From contig OU015655.1 of the NCBI GenBank assembly GCA_907165275.2, positions 198,501 to 262,500 of the forward strand: a stretch of DNA of 64,000 bases, written 5' to 3'. The stretch is from Zygaena filipendulae. Lineage: Eukaryota > Arthropoda > Insecta > Lepidoptera > Zygaenidae. Below are positions 22,653 to 34,680 of the stretch, piece after piece. Under the pieces are notes generated by a model. It was not told the origin of the DNA, searched no databases, and saw only the letters and a program-made list of their open reading frames with translations. Numbering within the stretch: position 1 is the stretch's first letter; every line of letters begins with the position of its first letter. The position numbers and the translations under genes were made by a program.

Positions 22653-23015
22653 GTGAGTACTCAACTCTACATTATTTACACACCGACACCTGCGCCGCCA
22701 GCAGCGGCGCGTCCACACTTCGGTTAGTCTTTGAACTTTATTACTATTGCAAAAAGATTCAGTCGTCATCGTGTCTAAATGACAAATTACCTAAATTAGT
22801 TTTGTTTGAACTGGGTATGCCCTCAAGATATTGTTTGTTTTGCGCGTGAGCAACTGAAAATGAAGTGGTCAAACAAATACTTGAGAGAGCTTTTGAGTAG
22901 GTACCGTTTAAACGGGTCTTGAGACGCTAAAATTTTTGACACTAAATCAATCTAATCATGTATGCGGAGTTTGATAATTATAACAGCGATTATAAAGCAA
23001 AGCGTCATATTCAAG
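22653..23015. other. receptor intron
   Basis: Intron sequence after exon a, with a GC-rich palindromic patch CGCCGCCAGCAGCGGCG near 22694. The expected next exon (the CNQFSRGV to TPWFPE region of the family) was not seen here. Confidence 0.5.
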
Positions 23016-23322
23016 ACTAGCTGTGCCCCTGCGGTTTCACCCGCGTGAAAAGTTTTTATGTAACAATTATTTTTTTCCCGACATCCGATTTGAATGAAAC
23101 AAAGCCTATATGTAGCTCCAGGCTAGGCTTAATCTACCTGTGAAAACCGCATGACAATCCGTTCAGTAGATTCGGAGATTATCGCGAACAGACAGACAGA
23201 CAGAAAAGAATTTTAAAAATTCTTTTTTTGTGGTTGGTTACTCTTCTTTTATCGCCCCCTGACAATTTTTCATAAAAATATTCAATGTACAGAATCGCGG
23301 ATTCTACCCTTTTATTATAAAG
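23016..23322 (-). mobile_element. Helitron-like copy, subfamily B
   Basis: Minus-strand 3' end ACTAGCTGTGCC and GGTTTCACCCGCGTG, then CCGACATCCGATTTGAATG, GTAGCTCCAGGCTAGGCTTA, GACAGACAGACAGAAAAG and TCGCGGATTCTACCC near the 5' end. Lies in the receptor intron. Confidence 0.85.
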
Positions 23323-23639
23323 AACCCATAGTTCCAATAACACATTGTCTTCTTTACAAAGTATTGCAGTAACTTTGTATAGAATAGACATAGAATAGAC
23401 AACGCTGCGCAGTGGAGGAATTAGATACAGTTTAAATTCAAATGGTGTAAGGTACTGAAATGAGAAGGTAGAGTTGTATGCAAGCGAAGAGCCGTTTAGT
23501 GGAGCTCTTGAGACACTACCGTTAACGTTCCACGTGATCGGAATATGCTGGCCTTGACTGGTGCTAGCTATAGAAAAGTCTAGATATTGAACCCCTAGTA
23601 TAATATCTTAGGAGAGTTTGGTCATTTATTTTCATGTCA

Positions 23640-24015
23640 ATAAAAAATGGTTAAAAATTTTGTCGTTTTATAAGGCGCTGTATTGAACAAAAATTTTCAC
23701 TGTGATGGTTTTTTATGTGTTCAAGAGGATATATGAACATAGATAAGCAATAGTGTGTTAACCCACACTGGAGAAATTTTGAGTAAATCGTGTTTTAAAA
23801 GTTTAGCGCCATTTTGTGTCAATATTTTTTATGTTAAATATTTAGTTACATATTTAAGCAATGTAATAAGGTAAACACATAATAAAAAAACGTTCCCTAA
23901 CTCTCAATAAATCGTTCTGAATCAATAACCTAAGTTTGTGGGTTGACATGTTATTGCTTATCTGCGTCCATATGACATTTCGAGCTGATTTCTTCGGTTT
24001 CCTCCAAGAGCTCCG
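23640..24015 (-). mobile_element. interspersed repeat split by a fold-back insertion
   Basis: The outer parts match 36890-37070 in reverse complement: blocks GACATTTCGAGCTGATTTCT, CTTCGGTTTCCTCC and the AATACAGCGCC / AAAAAACCATCA region. The 36.9-kb copy lacks the middle. That middle, 23731-23973, has inverted arms of about 38 bp (left ATAGATAAGCAATAGTGTG, right TGTTATTGCTTATCTGCG). Confidence 0.7.
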
Positions 24016-25061
24016 AGAAAGTTCTCGGAAGCTATAGTACCGTGGCTTGCAATCTCAAACTGTATAACGAAGAATTTTAATAGAAAATACATTGATCTAA
24101 TTAATTTTACTGGAAACTGGATTATATGCAAAAGTCCATGAGAAAAAAAGAAAGAAAGAGATTAGAAAAATAACTTTTTTTTTATTTGAGGCATAACTAC
24201 ATTACACCCTGTATGCGAATATTTATGTCATTAAAAATATTCTAAATTCAAATTGCACCTGTTTTGATTCCTGATTTTATTTTTCAGAGCGACATTGGCC
24301 AGTAACAAACAAGATTTTATCTCTGATGTTATTCAACCAAAACATTTTAATCAATTACGCACAGCTGTATATAAAACCAAAACTGTGAATGCTTTTCGGA
24401 GCCGACTTCCACGAAATTGTCATAGACGAAGAAGAAAAAGTAGATTTTCTGATGATAAAACGCGAAATTGACTTATCTAATTGTAAATATTTTGTTTTCA
24501 CCACCTGAAACCTTTTTAGTGTAACATATTTATCGTAATAAAATATTCCCGTCGGTATGGCGGCACACACTTTATCCGTAAAGATAAAAAACAGAATAAA
24601 ATCAGGGAACGTTATTTTCAGCTTGTGTTTTATCTTGTTCAACCCTTTCAAAACTCTTTTGTCCGTTTGTGAACGAAAGAGGATTTTTATTATTTTTCCA
24701 CCTTGTTTTAGAATCTTCAAAATGGAAGCCTTATTAGGCAGATGCTGGGTAAAAGTAAATCGGGATAATACGATATTTAAAAAGCCAGTTAACGTAGCTG
24801 GCAATTAACGCAACACGAAAAAGGTATACATAGACAGATAATATTTATTTAGCAAAAACAACACAAACAAATATGGATTCTACGAAATTAAGGCTCCGCT
24901 ATTTTTTTTATGATAAAATGTAAGGTAAGGTCGTATTCTTTTTGTAACGAGATGGAATTATTTTAATGCAACTAATATTATATTTATTTTCGCCAATATA
25001 TTAACAATCAAAACATAGATACAGTTAGTATCTTTAAAAGAAGTGAAATTGAAAAAAGACT
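24016..25061. other. receptor intron, noncoding
   Basis: The longest chance frame is 149 codons on the minus strand (24355-24804); it is Lys/Ile/Phe-rich with no domain. No expected receptor exon is visible. Confidence 0.4.
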
Positions 25062-25290
25062 AGCCATTCCCGGCGGTTTCGCCTGCAGTAATTTCGGGAT
25101 TTCCAGGGGTATTCCGGGATAAAAAATTAGGTACTTTATATCCTATACCAGACACAGCTCTCTCTCACGCTCTCGCTCACTCTCTGAGCCAAATTCAATC
25201 CAATTCTGTTCAACCGTTCGGTCATGCCTGAGTAACAAACATTCATCCATCCATCATCCATCCATCCATTCAAACTTTCGAATATGTAGG
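25062..25290 (-). mobile_element. Helitron-like copy, diverged
   Basis: Starts ACTAGCCATTCCCGGCGG, then GTAATTTCGGGATTTCC. A private CTCTCTCACGCTCTCGCTC run and a CCATCCATCCATC run follow. Ends near AAACTTTCGAATATG. Confidence 0.75.
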
Positions 25291-26776
25291 TAGTTAGGTA
25301 CTACTGCTTTAATACTCGTAGTTATACAAAACTTGTACTTAATTTGTTGAGAAATGTAACCGGAGCTAGACATACTCTAGAATAGGTACTGTTTCACATT
25401 TCGGCCCTGCCGATTACACGGTCGATTCGCTTTCGTCTCTTATCTTGTAACCTTGACACGTTTCTTCTGCTCATTGTTTTGTGTTTTCTGTCGCTGAAAA
25501 TATGCTTTTTATTTTCCCCTTTTGTAATATATTTTATAGTTGATAAAACAGGTCACTGAGATAAGGTGCGTTATTACAGAAATGTTAAGAGATCATCGTC
25601 TTTACTGAGTTTTAACTCGGCGATAACGCGGCCCATTGTCGCTGGATATCTTTTCGAAATAAAGATACGAAACGTGAAAATTTGAAACGATAAATTTACT
25701 GAATTTTGTCTTAGTAACTTTGATGTTCTTGTAAAGAAAGTTTTGTCAAGGATTAAAAGCATTCAAGGATTAAATTATCTAGTATGCACCTTCCCATATT
25801 AATTAAACGATCGATTAAGAATCGAATAATAAATAATAGAAATATGCGTGAAAAACATGCACTTGAGGAAAAAAGGATGTCTTATCTTGACCAGGGAAAT
25901 AAGCTAACTAAGTCGGTATATAAAAGTTTTATTCCAATCCATCCAGGAATCAGGTACCTACTTGATAGGTTAATGCAACGACAAACGGGAAACAGACAAA
26001 ATTGTATATGTTCTAATTTTAAACTACCGTAACAGATTAAAACATCAACCACAAATACAATAAATTGCTTATTATGATTTCAACAAAGCCTAAATGAAAA
26101 AAAAAACAGTTATAAAACAGCCTGGCTGTTAATATCATAAAGTCAGTATAACAACGGTTTTCTCTCGGTTTATATCAGATATGGATTGAAACCAAATCGT
26201 AAGTTCCCACATTATAATTCCGTTCACATAATAATCCACACGGCGACGTCAGGCGGCGTAATTCGGGATTGTCACTAAAATCATCATTTCATTAATTATT
26301 ATTATGAACAGGCACCGACTCATCCCTTGGCGCACCTTCTTCCCTGTAATTGTTCTCTAATGCAATTACGTTAAAAGCCTGTCAGTGGAGGTAAATTTAA
26401 TGAAGTTGAAAATAAAGTGAATTGTCTTACACAATCCGTCTCGCCGCCTCTATCGCCGTCTCTGTCTTATCGCTGACGTGTTTATAGAAAAACTACTTTG
26501 TGAAGTGCAGGTGAGCTGAGATAGTACTCTACATTACTTCACTACTTACCGCACTGTACTACGCACTAGGTGTTCCCCATTTCGGATGCATTTCGAGATT
26601 TCTTAAAGGAAACTCGCAGGCATCCTTTCTCATCTACCATTTACTCATCTCTGCTAACTACAAAACTCTAATTTGGATTAATTTTAATTAGGTAATTACT
26701 TTTTTCATTCTAAGTTGTTTTACATTTGCAGCTGGAATCTGCTAATAAAAGATTAAAGACAAACCTGACCCCAAAT
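25291..26776. other. receptor intron, noncoding
   Basis: Frames at 25574-25762 and 25784-26032 have no domain. Nothing else recognised. Confidence 0.4.
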
Positions 26777-26832
26777 CCCTAGTAATATTATAAATGCGAA
26801 AGTAACTCTGTCTGTCTGTCTGTCGGTTACGC
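26777..26832 (+). mobile_element. Helitron-like 5' terminal fragment
   Basis: CCCTAGTAATATTATAAATGCG and a CTGTCTGTCTGTCTGTC run, then the match stops. Only the 5' end is present. Confidence 0.7.
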
Positions 26833-26992
26833 TTAGAAAACTTCAGAACGCATCCTCAAGCAACATTGGACGACTTATCGGACAATATTCCGTCACTAAG
26901 TGACACGATTTTCGTTACTCAGTTTTCTATAGCATTAACGATTACGATACGACAGCTCCGTCATTTTATCCGCAAAAAAATCATTTATAAAT

Positions 26993-27185
26993 ACTAGCTG
27001 TGCCACGCGGTATCACCCGCGTGTGTTTCGGAATTCTCGCAGGATCTATTTACATATGTCAGGAACCTTTGCGGTCGCCGGCAGAACAACCCGCCAAAGT
27101 TTCATCACAATCGGACCAATGGTTTATAAACGCATAGAGGACAAACATACAAACAATATTTTTATTTATAAAGAAGATACTGTGT
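26993..27185 (-). mobile_element. Helitron-like copy, subfamily C
   Basis: ACTAGCTGTGCCACGCGG at the 3' end, CCTTTGCGGTCGCCGGCAG and GTTTCATCACAATCGGACC in the body, ending TTTTTATTTATAAAGAAGATA. It shares the body with 61179-61350 and differs from the main family after the 3' hairpin. Confidence 0.8.
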
Positions 27186-29013
27186 CACATAGAGATACTG
27201 TATAGCTTCTTATTTGTAAACGAAAATCAGAATCGGCTCTATAGTTCCAGAGATTATCCCCTGTATCCAATTTACCGACATTTGCCTCTTTATGTAACAA
27301 CATCAGCGTAGAAAAGTATCTGTTTAGCAACAGGATTTTCATGAAATCTGTTAACGTTACCGCGCCTACTCGTGCATACTAAAATATTATTTTCTATAAA
27401 AACAAGTATTTATACAGGAAACAATAAGATCTTATCATCAAAAGAGCACGGAACTTTTTCAAACAGGGAGCGGTAAATATAGATTATATGCTATATTATT
27501 ATTCTAGTGTCATCTCCAGAGAAGAAATAAAATATTTAATACATTTGTATGATTTTGTATGGACAAAACGTTGCTCACGCTTCCTCTTGATCAGCAGTTA
27601 CCATAATAATTATATTATTTCAAGCGTGACGCCAAAAATGACAGATATTTGGCTCGTGTGGCCACCCTTAATTTTTTTTCTTTTTTTCTTTATTTTATCC
27701 CTACTACATGTTTTATTTTTATGTTAAGCCAGTTATAGAAATTGATAATAATTATACAGTATGATTAAATACAATTTAAATTTTATTTAGATTCTATTTT
27801 TCATAACAGTTACTTATCTAATTTAATTTTACTCGAATCTATTCTATAGTACATTGTTATCCTAGGGGTCTTTCTCCCGAGGGTAACACTGTGCTTTTCA
27901 TTACAAATGCAAGGAAAGTCAAAATAAAAATAGGAATTAGCAAAAGAAAAAATGAGTGAAGATAGTATAGTCGCTTGACATTTTCCCACCTATTTCTTTT
28001 TCTTTGGCCGGCTAGCTATTCAGCCAGTATTTTTTATTTACATTGTGGCGACCTAAAAAAAATATTTTCTTTATTATTATTAATAAATTAGTATTAATTA
28101 AAGAAAATAAAAAGGGTTACTTTCAACCCGCTTCTCAGGCAACTTCAGACCTACTTTCCGAGTATGAGTAATGAAAAATATTTTTCACGTTACCATTTTC
28201 AAGTGCGTCACTTTCTTTCCCCGCAAACCTCCACCAGCCAATAGGATTTCAACATCGGATTTCAATTGCGCAGTAAACAGTGCATCTCCAGGAATAAATT
28301 ATGCTAACTGTTCAATAGACAACAACAAAGTCAGCCGCATTAAGAGGGCCGGTGATCTCCTTACCCTACATAAAACAACACGAACTATCTCTAATGATTA
28401 TATTTTTTCTCTCCCTCTCGTCTTGACGTTTACCAAAACAGACAGTTTCGGTCCAGCGTTAGCTTTGATGAATACAAATGGACTCGAGACGGGTCTCTCT
28501 AAACGGCTGTCTGAACTCTGAAGATTTCACCGACGCTCATTACTCTAAATTCAATTCCGTCTCAGTTAGGAAACAATATAGGTGAGATTAATTTTAAAGA
28601 ATTAAGCCGAGTCTTGTTGAGTGAAGATTTTTTTTACAGAAGTTTACACAGCATACGAGTCTACCTACGCAGTCGACCTGCGGTTCCTTAGTCTTCAATT
28701 CAAGTGTTTATATACAAATTATTTTCTATCGCAGAATTATGAGACTTGCTGTGACATAATTAAATTTCGTTTAAAATTATGGAAATTACCAACTATGCCT
28801 TTAAATTATATTTTTGGTTCCATTTTGCCTGTGGGATCCAATGACAAAAATATTAGATTAAATTAGTATAAAAAGTGGAATGCAACGAAATCAATAGTAC
28901 CTAAATCAAAGTTATAACACTCCACAACACTGCACAGATCTCCCTGATCCCACACTGAGCTGCAGCTTGTAAGCTTGTCTCTTGGAAACCATAGCATTTT
29001 AATTTTCGAACAG
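27186..29013. other. receptor intron, noncoding
   Basis: The 116-codon frame at 28171-28521 has no recognised domain. The missing receptor exon expected between exon a and exon b was searched for by eye and not found. Confidence 0.4.
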
Positions 29014-29098
29014 GTGAGGTCGTTGGGTCTGACAGACCACGCGGTGAGCATGAGACCGGACTACCGCATGGCGATTGTGAACACGATCCCCCATCACG
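29014..29098 (+). CDS. kainate-type glutamate receptor, amino-terminal domain exon b
   Basis: An 85-bp internal exon. It reads VRSLGLTDHAVSMRPDYR then MAIVNTIPHHG, matching the AxSMRPDY...AIxxTxxxxGW segment of kainate-type receptors, which lies about 45 residues after the end of exon a in the family. The acceptor TTTCGAACAG precedes 29014 and the donor is GTTAGA at 29099. The upstream intron is phase 0 and the downstream intron phase 1. The first residues fit the position just after a WFPEK-type motif that a missing exon should encode. The tryptophan-to-YDSHD segment that should follow is also not found, so exon b does not join directly to exon c. Confidence 0.8.
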
Positions 29099-29310
29099 GT
29101 TAGAAGGAAATTGCTTACATGTACGTATCCACGATAGTATCTAAGCTACGTCATAACATTTTTAACCGACTTCCAAAAAGGAGACGACGATCCGACTGAA
29201 GCCTTTCTAGCTTAAAGAAAAAAAAAACTCGACAGCAGAATCCCGCGGGAAAATCTAACACAACGCTAACGATCTAGTTTGTCCATAAATGAGTGGAATT
29301 CGAAAAAAAC
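29099..29310. other. receptor intron with TE terminus
   Basis: At 29163-29190 a lone TTTTTAACCGACTTCCAAAAAGG-type end matches the termini of the elements at 12361 and 13590. A partial Helitron word GAATCCCGCGGG lies near 29240. Confidence 0.5.
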
Positions 29311-29590
29311 AGGTCAAGTGCAAGTCGGACTCGCGCACGAAGGTTTCCGTACCATTATTTATAAAAACGGCAAAAAAAAAAAAAAACTTTTAGTTGTATG
29401 GGAAAATTTATTTTTATTATAGCGGCAGCAGAAACAAAATATCATCTAGGTATGAACATTTCAACTGTCAATCTATCACCGTTCATGAGATACAGCCTGG
29501 TGGCAGGCGAACAGAAAGACGGACGGACGGACGGACAACGGAGTCTTAATAATAAGGTCTCGTTTTACCCTTTGGGTACGGAACCCTAAA
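29311..29590. mobile_element. common lepidopteran interspersed repeat
   Basis: Runs from AAGTGCAAGTCGGACTCGCG through GGTTTCCGTACCATTATTTA, an A-rich run, GTTCATGAGATACAGCCTGG and GACGGACGGACGGAC to TTTGGGTACGGAACCCTAAA. I recognise this arrangement as a widespread repeat in Lepidoptera; its transposon class is uncertain. The open frames on both strands here belong to it. Confidence 0.75.
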
Positions 29591-29983
29591 AAGAACTCGT
29601 TTGCAATCACGTTTTGCGGGTACAACGAGACCCCAGACGCAACGCAGTAGGTAGGTAGGTAGGTACTTAAAAAGTTTTTGTTTCGCTTTAGACGCCTAAG
29701 ATAACAGCAACGCGAGAAGCGAGGCGAGGAGTTCGTGTTGTGTTTCCAGATCAACTTTTTTAATATCAGTGAATAAGTATCACGATAAAGGGTAGTCAGC
29801 GAAAGGGGCGCGAGTGGCTCGTCTGGCGCAGTGGAGCCCAGCTTACAGCTATAAGACTGCGTTCTCTTTATCGTTTCTCTTTGCGGGAGAGAGCGTGGCT
29901 ATATTACCTTTAAATCGAATACTGTTAGTAACTAGTTTGGGATAGGTAGGTAGGTACTAAGTGGTTTTGAAAAATATCTTATT
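29591..29983. other. receptor intron
   Basis: Contains a (GTAG)n run at about 29647-29666. Nothing else recognised. Confidence 0.4.
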
Positions 29984-30215
29984 ACTAGCTGTGCCCCGCG
30001 GTTTCACCCGCGGTAATTTCGGAGTTCCCGCAAGAATTCCGGGATAGAAAGTACCCTATGTCCTTCTCTGTACCCCTGACAACATGCATGCAACATGCAT
30101 GCCAAATTTCATCCAAATCCGTTCAGCCGTTTTTGCGTGATTGAGTAACAAACATCCAAACATCTAAACATCCAAACATCCACACTTTTACATTAAATTT
30201 ATAATATTAGTAGGA
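29984..30215 (-). mobile_element. Helitron-like copy, full length
   Basis: ACTAGCTGTGCCCCGCGG, then TTCACCCGCGGTAATTTCGG, a duplicated CAACATGCATG, GAGTAACAAACATCC words, and the 5' end TTATAATATTAGTAGGA at 30199-30215. Confidence 0.9.
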
Positions 30216-33125
30216 TAAAGATATTGCGAATAAAGCATACGTTTACTTATACGTAGGTCCGTAGGTTTTACTGTTTCGATAGACTTCCGTCTACCTTCAT
30301 ACTTAGAGATGAGAGAAGAGAAGAGGAGAGAAATAAAAACTACGTATTTAATATTTTTTATGAATATACAAAAATAAAAATAAAATTTAGTCAAATAGCC
30401 TATTTGGTCACCCCTACCAATTTACTTCATTTACTCATAAAATATGACAAAAAAATTGCGTTGTATATTTTATGATATTTATAAGTCACTAATACGTAGA
30501 CACTGAGTTCAGTCTGCACCTCCCACTTAGGTACCTAAATCGCAATACGAGGCGTTCCCTCTGAGGATATTTTCATCTCTATTTTAAACTCCCAGAGGTC
30601 GTGTGGGAAGCAATAAATAATATTTATAGTACGCCAGCTGATTTGGGAGCTTGGCGTAGGTGAGAGCGAGTTATATAAACTTCTTAGATTTATATAATAT
30701 AAGTACTGGCGCGAGGTAATATCCAGTCAGGTTCAGCTCTAGTGTATCCCGAACGCTTGGATCAATCAAGTATATACAGCAACTAGGTAGGTATACGTAT
30801 AATACTAGTGGTCAAACAAAAAATGTGCTAATCTTGTGCTAATGCTTAATCCTCATGGTACATTGAAAATAGGCTTATGTTAAAAAATAAATGATTTCAG
30901 CCATATGTTTTTGTATTGAAATTTACTGTGGACGCATATAGAGTCCCTCTTTACTAAAACTATTGACAATTCTGCTATGGCATTGCCTGTAATTTCCATA
31001 ATAAAATTCTCAATAGTGCATTAAAGACTGGCCTTAAAATGCTTCCATACTAAAATTCAATACAAAAAGTGTATTCACCGTGTAAGAATATGAAAAATAC
31101 ACATTTACGAACTCTGGTTAGTTCCGGCTCTGTTTTAGGTGTTTTACCATCGAAAAAAGATATTTTAAAACATTTTTTTTTCGAAAAGCTCAAACGAAAC
31201 CTCTAAAGATATCTGCATATCAGAATTTTTCTAATAAGAGACCTCTCAGGTACTCCTCCTACCTGCATTGTGGTGTAGAGTCTACGTGAGCAACTAAATT
31301 GTGAAATTTGCGGAAACTTTGACGACACGACACCTCCGAGAAACTCCGTGCAAAATAACAGAGAAATTGCGCACGAAACTTGTATCAAAGTGATTTCCGT
31401 CCTTATTGGATATAAGCAATATGATATTTTCATCAATGTGTGGTAACACGTAGGATATTATGCATTAAATGATTGTGATATATGTATAGAGGGACACACG
31501 CGGACATTATGAAATTATAAAAGTATAGTTTTTAAAAGCTTTTTATTCATTTAACAATGGAAGCTCAATAGAATGAGGTTACTTGGTGTCTTTCGTTTAT
31601 GAATCTCGTTCCAGAATTTTCTAAAACAAAACCTTAACTGGAAATTTTATGTTAAGCACATTTCGTATCATGTTAAATAAGAATAACAATTAGAAGACGG
31701 TAATTTCTTTTTCTTCTTCAATTATGGCAATCTATCGCGATTTATCGCATCTTATTCAGCCAATGTACATATTTTTAGCAATTAAAGTAATTATGGCGAA
31801 ACGCCAATGACCAAGTTAGATTGTTCCCCAAGATAAAACACGGTTCTCTCTCGAAAACCAGCTTCTTTCTTGGAAAACAAAATGTCCGCTGAACGGTGGT
31901 GAAAATATCGAATAAATAACGCGACAGGCGTCCACTCGCTACGACCTCCACCGGTCAACAGCCGGAAGACGGTAACGTAATATTTATTTTGTTTTACTCT
32001 GAAACTGACTTCTTAACTGAACTCGAATGAGCGCCGCGCCGGGCCCAATAGACAACTAATACGTTACGTTTCACAGCATAGTTTTGGTCAATGCGTTCTG
32101 ATATATTGAGTGAATAGAAATGAAACTTGTCATACACCTAAGGATTATCTCCTGAGTCAATATTTAGGATATTTTTATCGCGGTACAACGAAGAGTCCCT
32201 GAGGGATTCCTGTAGCTGGTGCAGAGGAAACCGTGGGCGTCGGATAGTAGTAAGTATCGGCATATAAACATATATGTAGTAATTAATAATGTTGCTCGGT
32301 ATGATATCCTTTAATAATATAACATCCTATCGCAATCCTACCTAATGCTACCGAGGACCAAGCACCGGTAGTTCTGCTTCCCCTGGGTGTTTTATTAATA
32401 CGCTACACATTAGGAACCGACTGCCGATCCGGATGAGATCAGCCTACCCTACTAGGGAGATAGCGTCACTATAAAATATATATGCAATAAGTATTAATAG
32501 GCAATTAATTATAGTAGGTAGGCACCTAGATGATTTTTTTTTTGGTAAATTTTACAGTTTTTACGTAAATATATATTTTTATCATCGCAGAACAACGCCA
32601 CCTATTGTTAAGTAGCTCAAGTGTGGCTGTGTCGGTAAAGCAGTACCAAACACTCATTTTTCATTGCCTGAGAAAACACGGATAAAAAAAACGACGTTTT
32701 CTAAAAATGAAACCCAGCTAGATCGGTTTATCGCACCCGAAACCCCCTGCATACTAAATTTCTTGAAAATTATTGTAGCCGTTCCTGAGATTCAGATTAT
32801 ATAATATACAAGAATTGCTCGTTTACAGGTGGTAGATAGATAGATAGATCAGGCAACAATCCAGGCAATTTCAATATCATTAGCAGAATCAAAAATCTTT
32901 ACCACTGTAGTTGTAGGTACTCATGCGAACAAAACAAACGAGCTCATGACTATCTTTGTAGTTTCTATTAGAGAGTTGCAGGGGCAATCCACCGGCTCCA
33001 TCGTCAGACCCTCGCCGTGATGTGTCATGGAAAATACTCATGGCAACAAAACAAACAAGCTCAAATTTGACTAGCTTACCATCAGGGAGTTCCAGTCCCT
33101 GCATCCCGGCTCCAACATCAGCTTA
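30216..33125. other. receptor intron, noncoding
   Basis: About 2.9 kb without a supported gene. A weak Helitron-like trace lies at 32150-32250 (GAGGGATTCCTG, GAGGAAACCGTGGG) and a GATA run near 32836-32848. Frames of 68-77 codons have no domain. Confidence 0.4.
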
Positions 33126-33452
33126 GGGATGTTGACTACTTTTGAAAATCAAAATTCTAATTAGTCCGTCAGTTAGAAAATAAAAAAACAATAGATACGC
33201 ATTTTTATCTTTTTCAAATAAATTAATATATACAGAGATAAAGCGCAACAAAGTTTAGGGTGAGGGGTTCGTGACGTCACTAACCGCTAAAACCGCCATA
33301 CAAACTGTCAGAATAGTGACGTCACGCGAAATTTCAACTCAATATATCGCTGTTACTTTTTGATTACGGAAAAAAAGAAAAAAATACGTGTCCAATATTT
33401 TTTAATAATCTACAAGACGGACTAAAAAATAAAAATTAGTCAACATGCCCAT
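33126..33452 (+). mobile_element. CRE-bearing MITE, copy 1
   Basis: A 327-bp element with imperfect terminal inverted repeats (GGGATGTTGACTA at the left, TAGTCAACATGCCCA at the right) and inner blocks TAGTCCGTCAGTTAG and AGACGGACTAAAAAAT. Two GTGACGTCAC palindromes lie at 33271-33280 and 33316-33325. The same family is at 39695-40082, 57529-57848 and 60510-60824. Confidence 0.85.
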
Positions 33453-33505
33453 TGGAGACGAGAAAGTGATTGAAATATTATAATAATAATTGGTTGCCTG
33501 GAAGA

Positions 33506-33536
33506 TTAAATAAATAAATAAATAAATAATAAATAA
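33506..33536. repeat. (AAAT)n run
   Basis: A tetranucleotide run after GCCTGGAAGATTAAAT. It could be the 3' tail of a lost retroposon. Confidence 0.8.
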
Positions 33537-34384
33537 TAATTACTTTTATTTCGGACCAAGCATCCATATATTGTTAGTAGATAACAATTTCTCTTAAAAA
33601 TATGATTCGCAAATTATGACGTCTTATTTTTATATTTTCAATGGACAAACATGCCAACAGTTTTATTATTATGTACACGTATGTTTGTATTACCTTGCTT
33701 GTCTTTAATTTTTATAAGCAGTTCGTATTTTTCTTACCAACATTTAATTTAATCACTGTAGACAAACTTCTCAAGGTACCACTGTTTTCATTACGTTCAA
33801 TATGATACGGCCGTGTAATAACGTCGGTGAGCAAAGACAGGCGCGCAGTGAACAAAGTAGCTATCCCAGCCACTTGACATGCTGTTCCATTTCATTACAC
33901 GGAGAGAGGACACTGATAAAACATTTCATATTCAAACCGGGGCTGTAGATAAAAATCTTTCGAGATAGCAATGAGTACATAATATCTGGATTCAATTTAT
34001 TCAGCGCAAGCCAATATCGCGATCTGTTCGTTTCGTACACATACCCGGGAGAGGTTGGTTCGCTGACTTGTAGTGCGGGTACGTGGTTTCAACAAATATG
34101 TAGATAAGAAACCATTTAATATGTTTATATATAGTTGCTCCCGTTCAAAATCCATTTTAGAGGCATGAGTAGGAAACACGCAATGGTGGGTATGTCCCAA
34201 CCTTGTTGCGAACGCTCGACTGGTATTTGTTAATAAATTTAAAAATAATATGATTTTTTATGAATACGTATATAACTATGTACTTACTCGCAGTTCTTTT
34301 GGAATGGAATCCAAATATTTATTTGTCTTGTGTATTATTGGCTATTTTTCATGCAGTTTGCTTTTAAGCTCTCAATGTCATTTA
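33537..34384. other. receptor intron, noncoding
   Basis: Nothing recognised on either strand. Confidence 0.4.
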
Positions 34385-34680
34385 AGCTGCCCCCGTGGTT
34401 TCATCCGTGGTAATTTCGGAATTTCCGCTGGAATTCCGGGATAAAAGTACCCTATGTCACTCAAGATCACTGTAGCTTCCTATAAGTGAAATAATTTTCA
34501 AAATCGGTTCGGTAGATCCAGAGATTACCCCCTACAATCTTACAATCTCACGAACTCACAAACTCCGAAGTTATAACACTCAGGATCAGTACTTATAGCT
34601 TTCTATAATTGAAAGAATTATCAAAATCGGTTCAGATAGATCCAGAGATCACCCCCTACTTTATAATATCAAGTACCTAT
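34385..34680 (-). mobile_element. Helitron-like copy with a repeated 5' part
   Basis: The 3' part AGCTGCCCCCGTGGTTTCATCC and GGAATTCCGGGATAAAAGTACC is followed by two tandem versions of a segment with TCAAAATCGGTTC, AGATCCAGAGAT and ACCCCCTAC (about 34498-34540 and 34620-34660). Confidence 0.65.

Noticed and set aside
24355..24804. 149-codon minus-strand frame
   Set aside because: Lys/Ile/Phe-rich with no domain, inside an AT-rich receptor intron; length is within chance for 64 kb of such DNA.
28171..28521. 116-codon plus-strand frame
   Set aside because: No family resemblance and no matching splice signals; also does not contain the missing receptor segment.
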